From an uncultured Flavobacteriales bacterium (GTDB taxonomy: Bacteria; Bacteroidota; Bacteroidia; Flavobacteriales_E; Vicingaceae), in NCBI GenBank assembly GCA_913059105.1, contig CAJXRL010000027.1, forward strand, positions 1 through 17,104: a DNA stretch of 17,104 nt, read 5' to 3'. Shown here piece after piece: positions 1 to 5,599 of the stretch. A model generated the notes under the pieces. The model was not told the origin of the DNA. It worked only from the letters and a program-made list of their open reading frames with translations, and ran no database searches. How positions within the stretch are numbered: position 1 is the stretch's first letter; each line of letters opens with the position of its first letter. A program made the position numbers and the translations under genes.

Positions 1-778
1 TGCCAAAAGTTCCTTGGTAGTTATTGATAGAAAAACACTTTGCAGTATCGTTTGGTTTTTCTGCTATTTTCATAACATTTTCATTACCGTAATGCTTATA
101 AAGTATATCCATCATAGCATTGAATCCTATTCCTTTCGTCCAATCCCATTTATTTCCATTAAAAGGCATAAACTCAATGAATCGGATGTGCAATGGTTTA
201 TCCTTGGTAAGTTCTACAAAGTTGACAATCTCATCAATGTTTATACCGTTCATGACTACCATATTCACTTTAACAATGAAACCTTCATCCAGTAAAAGGT
301 AAATGTTTTTTAAGACTTTATGAAAGTAATCCCTTCTTGTAATTTTTTGATTTTTAGCAACTTTAAGGGAATCAAGGCTAACATTAACAGATCGAATTCC
401 GGCCTTTTTAAATACATCAATAAATTGATCAACAAGAATTCCATTGGTTGTAATTGTCAGCTCAGTATTTAATGTCCCTAAGTTTTGAATGATGCCTGCT
501 ACATTTTTTCTAACCAAAGGTTCTCCACCCGTTAACCTAATCTTGTTAACGCCTAGTTGAGTATATATTTTTGCAATCTCAAAGATTTCTTCATTCCTCA
601 TAAAATGAGATTTATCCCTCAATGGGATTCCTTCTTCAGGCATGCAATAAGTGCACCTGAGATTACAACGTTCTGTAAGAGAAATTCGAAGATAATTATG
701 CGCCCTGCCAAATGTATCAACCAGTTGAGGCGGAGTTATAATGGTCTGTTTTTGTGACAGAATGCTGCTTTTATCCAT
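1..778 (-). CDS. moaA: GTP 3',8-cyclase MoaA, C-terminus cut by window edge
   Basis: MoaA is a radical-SAM enzyme that converts GTP to 3',8-cyclo-GTP, the first step of molybdenum cofactor synthesis, in the cytoplasm. The start ATG is the reverse complement of 776-778, and 259 codons stay open to the window edge. Near residues 32-42 is the radical-SAM cluster CNLRCTYCMPE, which has the CxxxCxxC spacing and the MoaA-specific MPEEG continuation. It is followed by LTGGEPLVR (SAM binding), TTNG, SLDSL and RFIEFMPF, all MoaA signatures. Full-length members have about 320-330 residues, so roughly 65-70 C-terminal residues are missing here, including the second, GTP-binding 4Fe-4S cluster and the terminal Gly-Gly. 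No other moa or moe gene lies in the window. The gene is divergent from the cyclase/AraC gene. The family call is secure; whether the gene is intact beyond the edge cannot be judged. Confidence 0.96.
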   Translation of the reverse strand, partial: MDKSSILSQKQTIITPPQLVDTFGRAHNYLRISLTERCNLRCTYCMPEEGIPLRDKSHFMRNEEIFEIAKIYTQLGVNKIRLTGGEPLVRKNVAGIIQNLGTLNTELTITTNGILVDQFIDVFKKAGIRSVNVSLDSLKVAKNQKITRRDYFHKVLKNIYLLLDEGFIVKVNMVVMNGINIDEIVNFVELTKDKPLHIRFIEFMPFNGNKWDWTKGIGFNAMMDILYKHYGNENVMKIAEKPNDTAKCFSINNYQGTFG

Positions 779-794
779 AGTATTTACTTCTCTA

Positions 795-822
795 TTCGTT
801 ATATTATACTATAAATAACGAA
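795..822. promoter_or_regulatory. 8-bp perfect inverted repeat upstream of moaA
   Basis: The arms TTCGTTAT (795-802) and ATAACGAA (815-822) are perfectly complementary, with a 12-base AT-only spacer apart from one C. The repeat sits 17-44 bases upstream of the moaA start codon, where an operator or a 5'-leader hairpin would lie. I see no TAnnTTTG promoter match on the minus strand here, and it does not look like the enterobacterial molybdenum-cofactor riboswitch. The repeat is seen directly; the regulatory role is a guess. Confidence 0.35.
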
Positions 823-956
823 GTAGGCAAGGTAGCGAAAAATGAGGTACCTAATACTATAAAATTTGAAGAGAAATAAGTCGTTAAAATTATTTTTCTG
901 ATTGTTGAATAAAATTGGGATTGAACTAGTATTATTATAATGCAATTACATCGTGC

Positions 957-986
957 AAAAAAGCCCATCAGAATTGATGTTTTTTT
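957..986. terminator. terminator-like hairpin in a divergent intergenic region
   Basis: A run of six A is followed by GCC, then CATCA-GAAT-TGATG (966-979, a 5-bp stem with a 4-base loop), then seven T (980-986). The shape fits a weak bidirectional intrinsic terminator. It shares the opening A-run plus GCCCAT with the strong terminator at 9415-9449 but lacks the matching GGGC on the right arm. No gene visibly ends here: both neighbours point away from it. It could be an attenuator in the 1102 leader, the end of an unseen small RNA, or a decayed remnant. Confidence 0.35.
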
Positions 987-1101
987 ATGTCAATTGGTTG
1001 TTTATTTTTAACTTGCAGCTTTATTAGAATTAAGCAAGAGAGCATTTTTATAGATGTTATTGTCAATAATGCCATTTGATCATCTCAGGAAGAATTAGTC
1101 C

Positions 1102-3423
1102 ATGAAAGACAAAATAAATCGACAACTCGCAGCAGTAATGTTTACCGACATTGTTGAGTATACGGCCTTGATGCAAGGCAATGAAAAAGTTGCCGCAAAT
1201 GCTAGGGCTAGGCATCGTGAAGTCTTCGAAGAACAACACAGTTTGCACCGGGGGGAAATCATTCAATATTATGGGGACGGAACGTTAAGCGTTTTTAAAA
1301 GCGCTATTGAGGCAGTGAATTGTGCTATTGATATCCAACGTCTTTTGCAAGAAGTTGAACCTGTACCACTTAGAATAGGACTGCACTTGGGCGATATTGT
1401 TTTTGATCATACAGAAGTTTACGGAGATGGAGTAAATTTTGCGTCACGCATTGAAAGTTTGGGCTCAGCAGGCTCCATCCTTTTGTCAGAAAAAATAAAT
1501 GATGAACTAAAGAATCATACAACTATCACTTCAACCTCCTTAGGGCATTTTGAGCTAAAAAACATAAGCAAACCAGCTGAAGTATTTGCTATCACAAATA
1601 AAGGAATTAAGGTTCCTAGTTCTTCAGAAGTAAAAGGTAAGCAGAAAACGATACACAATACCATTGCTGTATTGCCCTTTGTAAATTTTAGCGACAGCAA
1701 GGACAATGAATACTTTAGTGATGGCATGACGGAAGAGATAATCAATGCACTCGCTAAAATTGGTAATTTAAAAGTTACCTCTCGTACCTCTTCTTTCTTT
1801 TTTAAAGGCAAGAACATCTCAATTACAGAAATTGGAGAAAAATTGGGTGTCTCCACTATTTTAGAAGGAAGTGTTCGCTTATCGGGTAATTCACTTCGCA
1901 TTACCGCTCAATTAATTCAGGTGAAGGAAGACTACCATTTTTGGTCAGAAACTTGGGATCGGAAATTGGAAAATGTTTTCGAAATACAAGATGAAGTAAG
2001 TCTGATAATTGCGGATAAATTGAGAGAGCATTTTGGCCACCTAGAAATCGGTGAACATCTTGTAACAAAGCAAACCGATAATGTTACTGCCTATGAACAT
2101 TGTTTGAAAGCGAAGTTTTACGAGAATAAATGGAATTCGGAAGATGTAAAGATGGCTATCTCTCTTTATGAAAAAGCCTTAGTGCTTGATTCAAATTATG
2201 CCGATGCCCATTTAGGTTTGGCTGAAAGTTATAGCTTTCTAGGCACAACGACAGCGATACCATTCGAAGAGGGATGGGCAAAAACAATTCATCATACAAA
2301 TTTGGCTCTTGCGCTCAATGGTAAGTCATCTGGCGTTCATTATCAATTATCAAATCAAGCTTTTTTTCTTGAATCTAATTATAATAAAGCATTAATTGAA
2401 GGAAAAAAAGCAATTGCTCTTAACCCCAATAATGCTGAAGCTCAGCAAAATATGGCGTTTTTATATACGCTAGCAGGAGATTTAGAAAAATCTAGCATTC
2501 ATCTTGAAATTGCCTTGAGTATAAATCCGTTGTCGGAAGAAACTCGATTTTTTAGAGGGTACTATCAATACATGATTGAAGATTATCTACAATCACTAGA
2601 AATGATGGACCAATGTTTAACTGCCAATGACAAAAACATTCCAGCGCATTCTATTAAAGCCACCTGTCTACTTCAACTCGGCAGATACGATGAAGTAATT
2701 AATTATTTTGATACCATTCCTGCAGAAATAATTATTCAAGGAGAGGAGGTAGGAATAGTCGGGTTAGCGTATGTTCTAAAAAAGGATGCAGATAATGCTT
2801 CCATCTATTTAGAAAAACTAATTGAATTGTCAAAAGAAGTAGACGGGTTTGCCGCAGACTCCTATCTTTTTATGATGTACGTGGTTATGGGTGATTTTGA
2901 CAAAGCTTTTGAGTGGGTAGCACAAGCCATTACAAATAATTCCTTTTTATTGTTTCTACGATTTGTTGATCCTATTGTTAATCCTCTGAAAGAAGACCCG
3001 AGGTATGCTGCGTTATTGAAAACGATTTTTCAAACAGATCAACCAGAAACAGCAGTAAAACAGAAAGCTGCTTTATTGAGTGTTGCTAAGTCGACTGAAT
3101 ATTCAACTCGATTGTTGGCCTACCTTTCGGAAAAAGAACCATTTTTAAATCCGGATTTATCCTTGAGAGAGTTAGCGACACAGATTGAAGTTCACCCGAA
3201 CCATCTGTCTTGGTTGCTCAATAATAATTTTGGTAAAAACTATAATGAGTTTATTAATAAATACAGGATTGAAGCTTTTAAACTGAACGCTAAAGCTTCA
3301 AAAAATGCAAATCTTACGATAGAGGGCCTGGCTTATGAAAGTGGATTTAATTCTAAAACGGTGTTTAACACTTATTTCAAAAAAGAAACTGGACTAACGC
3401 CTAAACAGTTCTTGAAACTCTGA
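1102..3423 (+). CDS. class III nucleotide cyclase-TolB/FlgO-like-TPR-AraC regulator
   Basis: This 773-residue protein has no evident membrane segment, so it is probably cytoplasmic. Residues 1-165 form a class III adenylate/guanylate cyclase domain. Both metal-binding Asp are present (D16 in FTDIVEYT, D59 in YYGDG), as are the transition-state Asn and Arg (N112, R116 in GVNFASR). The purine-selecting positions, usually Lys and Asp in adenylate cyclases, appear to be Gln55 and Glu105, so activity and substrate are uncertain. Residues 188-312 (IAVLPFVNFSD, YFSDGMTEEI, SVRLSGNSLRIT) resemble the TolB N-terminal/FlgO-like domain often placed before TPRs in such proteins. Residues 330-640 carry TPR-like helical pairs. 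Residues 675-773 are an AraC-type DNA-binding domain with two helix-turn-helix units, ending in the typical GLTPKQFLKL. The likely role is a transcription regulator that senses through its TPRs and makes or binds a nucleotide. It lies 32 bases upstream of the first copy of a duplicated promoter module. Confidence 0.9.
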   Translation: MKDKINRQLAAVMFTDIVEYTALMQGNEKVAANARARHREVFEEQHSLHRGEIIQYYGDGTLSVFKSAIEAVNCAIDIQRLLQEVEPVPLRIGLHLGDIVFDHTEVYGDGVNFASRIESLGSAGSILLSEKINDELKNHTTITSTSLGHFELKNISKPAEVFAITNKGIKVPSSSEVKGKQKTIHNTIAVLPFVNFSDSKDNEYFSDGMTEEIINALAKIGNLKVTSRTSSFFFKGKNISITEIGEKLGVSTILEGSVRLSGNSLRITAQLIQVKEDYHFWSETWDRKLENVFEIQDEVSLIIADKLREHFGHLEIGEHLVTKQTDNVTAYEHCLKAKFYENKWNSEDVKMAISLYEKALVLDSNYADAHLGLAESYSFLGTTTAIPFEEGWAKTIHHTNLALALNGKSSGVHYQLSNQAFFLESNYNKALIEGKKAIALNPNNAEAQQNMAFLYTLAGDLEKSSIHLEIALSINPLSEETRFFRGYYQYMIEDYLQSLEMMDQCLTANDKNIPAHSIKATCLLQLGRYDEVINYFDTIPAEIIIQGEEVGIVGLAYVLKKDADNASIYLEKLIELSKEVDGFAADSYLFMMYVVMGDFDKAFEWVAQAITNNSFLLFLRFVDPIVNPLKEDPRYAALLKTIFQTDQPETAVKQKAALLSVAKSTEYSTRLLAYLSEKEPFLNPDLSLRELATQIEVHPNHLSWLLNNNFGKNYNEFINKYRIEAFKLNAKASKNANLTIEGLAYESGFNSKTVFNTYFKKETGLTPKQFLKL

Positions 3424-3455
3424 AAGAAGTCAATATCATACGACGTTAACCTTAT

Positions 3456-3569
3456 GTTCGGAATTATAATTTGGTGCATGCTTTGTGCAATGTAGAACAT
3501 AAGCTATCTCTTTCAAAAATACATTTGCATCATCATTAATAATAAATGAACTGAAAATGAAAGAGCTAA
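3456..3569 (+). repeat. promoter/leader module, copy 1
   Basis: This stretch matches 5498-5612 almost base for base by eye (roughly 85-90% with a few one- or two-base gaps). It starts with the identical 16-base block GTTCGGAATTATAATT, includes CATGCTTTGTGCAAT, and runs through TTTCAAAAATACATTTGCA and TAAATGAACTG into the first codons ATGAAAGAGC. It contains the -7 element at 3520-3527 and a degenerate copy of the palindrome at 3459-3474. The most likely explanation is duplication of a regulatory region, giving shared control to the SDR gene and the TonB receptor gene. Confidence 0.9.
3520..3527 (+). promoter_or_regulatory. Bacteroidota -7 promoter element TACATTTG
   Basis: TACATTTG is an exact match to TAnnTTTG, the -7 element of the main Bacteroidota sigma factor. 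It lies 29 bases before the SDR gene's ATG, so transcription would start near 3531 with a leader of about 25 bases. A clear TTG-type -33 element at the usual spacing is not visible, which fits an activator-dependent promoter. The same element is kept in the second module copy. Confidence 0.6.
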
Positions 3570-4300
3570 ACAAAATGACGACGCTAGTAGTAGGAGCAAG
3601 CGGCGCAACAGGAATGAACTTGGTGCAACAATTACTAAAAGAAGGACAAAACGTTAAAGTGATTGTACGGTCTCCAGAAAAGCTGCCAAAATCTTGGAAA
3701 AACAATAAAAGCATGGAAATTATCGCCGCCAGCGTTTTAGAATTGAGCGATGCAGAGATGGCCGAACATGTTAAAGGTTGTCAGGCAGTTGCTTCCTGTC
3801 TTGGACACAACATGAATTGGAAAGGTATTTATGGACAGCCTCGAAAATTAGTTACAGATGTTACACGTAGGTTGTGTGATGCCATAATAGCAAACAAACC
3901 AAAACAACCAGTTAAATATGTATTAATGAACACGACGGGTAATCGCAATCGGGACTTAAGCGAACCAATCTCATTTGCCCAAAAATGTGTTATTGGGCTT
4001 ATTCGTTTGCTTTTACCTCCACATGTGGACAATGAAAAAGCAGCAGACTATTTGCGTAGCAAAATCGGCCAAGACAATGACTTAATTGAATGGGCAGCCG
4101 TGCGACCAGATGGTTTAAGCGATGAAGACGAAGTGACAAGGTATGAAATACATGCTTCACCAACAAGGAGTGCAATTTTTGATGCTGGTAAGGTCAGTCG
4201 AATCAATGTGGGTCACTTTATGGCGCATTTAATCAGTGATAATTCTTTATGGAATGAGTGGAAAGGGCAAATGCCGGTAATTTATAATGCTGCTCAATAA
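3557..4300 (+). CDS. NAD(P)-binding atypical SDR / NmrA-like protein
   Basis: The protein has 247 residues and a Rossmann fold. The N-terminus carries the glycine-rich dinucleotide motif GASGATG (residues 13-19) after a hydrophobic beta strand, then a VIVRSPEKL segment typical of NADPH-binding atypical SDRs. Later comes a VLMNTTGNRN strand and WAAVRPDGLSD, matching the region where NAD(P)H-binding members have VRP. The classical YxxxK catalytic pair is not obvious, as is common in this group, so it could be an oxidoreductase or a redox-sensing binding protein; the substrate is unknown. The start at 3557 is supported by the conserved module, since an upstream ATG at 3544 runs into TGA after one codon; M7 (3575) is an alternative start. 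The gene may be co-transcribed with the LRR lipoprotein 103 bases downstream. Confidence 0.85.
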   Translation: MKELNKMTTLVVGASGATGMNLVQQLLKEGQNVKVIVRSPEKLPKSWKNNKSMEIIAASVLELSDAEMAEHVKGCQAVASCLGHNMNWKGIYGQPRKLVTDVTRRLCDAIIANKPKQPVKYVLMNTTGNRNRDLSEPISFAQKCVIGLIRLLLPPHVDNEKAADYLRSKIGQDNDLIEWAAVRPDGLSDEDEVTRYEIHASPTRSAIFDAGKVSRINVGHFMAHLISDNSLWNEWKGQMPVIYNAAQ

Positions 4301-4403
4301 AATAATTAAAAGTATCAATCGGTGAACATCATTGTGTAAAATTGCATTTTTAACTTTATCCTTTACAAGGTGTTCGTCTCAACATAAAATAAAATCGAAT
4401 AGA

Positions 4404-5306
4404 ATGAAAATCAAGTATTTAGTATTTGTATTGACAGTGGGTCTTTTTGCTGCCTGCAGTGATGATGATGATGCGTTTACAGATGAAGTAATTAATCAGT
4501 ATTTGGACATCCCGGATACTAAGTTTGAAACTAAATTAATAAGCCTCGGGATTGATTCTGACAATCAAATTAATCAGAAAATACTCAGATCAGATGCAGA
4601 GAAAGTACGCTCTCTAAACTTAGCTTCCCAAAATATTTATGATGAAATCAAGGACTTAACTGGTATTGAAGGATTTGTAAATTTAAAGAGACTATACGCT
4701 TCAGGTAATGATTTAACTTATGTTGACTTAAGCTCTAATAATCTCCTAGACAGTTTGAACTTAGTAGGCAATAAAATTGCAAGTATTGATGTCAGTAATA
4801 ATACTAAGCTAATTTGGATGGATCTTAAGGTAAATGAAATCACGTCCATTACTGGGTTGTCAGAAGCCACTAATTTGAAATGGTTGAGCTTATCTTTTAA
4901 TTCATTGGAAGAATTTACTAGTGATAATAGGTTTTTAGAGAACTTATATATAAGTGATAATTTGCTTACTTCTTTTGATGTTAGTGGAGCTATAAATCTA
5001 AAAAGCCTACTAATCAGAACTAATTTACTTCCTACAATAGACCTTAGGGCTAATACACAATTAGTATCTCTTGTATTATCAAATAATAAGGTTCAGACTA
5101 TTAACCTAACAAGCAACATAAATTTAAAATACCTGTACTCTTCTAGTAATTTGTTGGAAAATCTTGATGTCACTAACCTTCAACAACTGATGGATTTAAG
5201 AGTCGATAGGAATCCAAATTTACATTGTATTAAAATCGGATCCAATCAGGTGATTCCTATCGTATCTATAGATGCGAATCAGAGGTTAAGTAACCTATGT
5301 AATTAG
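4404..5306 (+). CDS. leucine-rich-repeat surface lipoprotein
   Basis: The start at 4404 (MKIKYL) gives a 300-residue precursor with a textbook lipoprotein signal: a positive n-region, a hydrophobic core and the lipobox LFAAC with Cys18. An ATG 72 bases upstream is in frame but would bury this signal. The residues after Cys, SDDDD, resemble the acidic lipoprotein export signal that sends Bacteroidota lipoproteins to the outer face of the outer membrane. From about residue 75 to 285 there are roughly ten leucine-rich repeats of about 20-22 residues (pattern NLxxLxLxxNxLxxIDLSxN), resembling internalin or bacterial LRR proteins. No C-terminal sorting domain is present. The likely role is protein or glycan binding at the cell surface; the ligand is unknown. 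The nearest clear promoter is the one before the SDR gene. Confidence 0.85.
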   Translation: MKIKYLVFVLTVGLFAACSDDDDAFTDEVINQYLDIPDTKFETKLISLGIDSDNQINQKILRSDAEKVRSLNLASQNIYDEIKDLTGIEGFVNLKRLYASGNDLTYVDLSSNNLLDSLNLVGNKIASIDVSNNTKLIWMDLKVNEITSITGLSEATNLKWLSLSFNSLEEFTSDNRFLENLYISDNLLTSFDVSGAINLKSLLIRTNLLPTIDLRANTQLVSLVLSNNKVQTINLTSNINLKYLYSSSNLLENLDVTNLQQLMDLRVDRNPNLHCIKIGSNQVIPIVSIDANQRLSNLCN

Positions 5307-5463
5307 AAAGAACTAGCAAACTACTACTTCTAATAAACCATTGGCTCATGAATAGTGTAGTTAAATTACAAGCATTATTGCAATTAGTAGCGAATTGTAA
5401 AAGCATAAAAATGATTAATTTACAAAGCCCTACTGTTGATATTAATTTAAATCATGTAGTATA

Positions 5464-5490
5464 AAGTAGGGTAACGTCTCCTACTTATTT
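5464..5490 (+). terminator. possible weak terminator after the LRR gene
   Basis: AAGTAGG (5464-5470) pairs with CCTACTT (5480-5486) around a 9-base loop and is followed by ATTT. The left arm can also pair with CCCTACT at 5428-5434, giving two mutually exclusive hairpins. The T-run is short and the site lies 158 bases past the LRR stop codon, so this is only a candidate. Confidence 0.3.
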
Positions 5491-5500
5491 CTTACTTGTT

Positions 5501-5516
5501 CGGAATTATAATTCCG
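5501..5516. promoter_or_regulatory. perfect 16-bp palindrome, candidate operator
   Basis: CGGAATTATAATTCCG is a perfect palindrome located 46 bases upstream of the -7 element, a normal position for an activator site. Copy 1 has the same left half but TAATTTGG on the right (3459-3474). A second, overlapping inverted repeat joins GTTCGGAATT (5498-5507) to AATTCAGAAC (5531-5540) with one mismatch. The adjacent AraC-type regulator is an obvious candidate binder, though AraC proteins often use direct rather than inverted sites. Confidence 0.5.
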
Positions 5517-5561
5517 TTCATGCTTTGTGCAATTCAGAACAAGCTCTCGTTCTTTCAAAAA

Positions 5562-5569
5562 TACATTTG
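5562..5569 (+). promoter_or_regulatory. Bacteroidota -7 promoter element TACATTTG
   Basis: TACATTTG matches TAnnTTTG exactly and sits at the same place as in module copy 1. It lies 30 bases before the ATG at 5600 and 18 bases before the ATG at 5588, and supports a transcription start near 5573 with a very short leader. Confidence 0.6.
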
Positions 5570-5599
5570 CAGCATCATTAATACTAAATGAACTGCAAA

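Larger units (their letters stand above)
779..1101. other. divergent intergenic region, moaA / cyclase-AraC gene
   Basis: These 323 bases separate two divergent genes and must hold both promoters. I find the inverted repeat next to moaA and a short terminator-like hairpin at 957-986. I see no clear TAnnTTTG element for either gene and no ORF of note on either strand. The A+T content is high throughout. Confidence 0.5.

Noticed and set aside
1515..1901. 128-residue minus-strand ORF inside the cyclase/AraC gene
   Set aside because: It is antisense to a well-supported domain gene and has no protein motif; a frame shadow.
4332..4403. Upstream in-frame start for the LRR lipoprotein
   Set aside because: The extra 24 residues would place the lipoprotein signal internally; the ATG at 4404 gives a textbook lipobox at Cys18.
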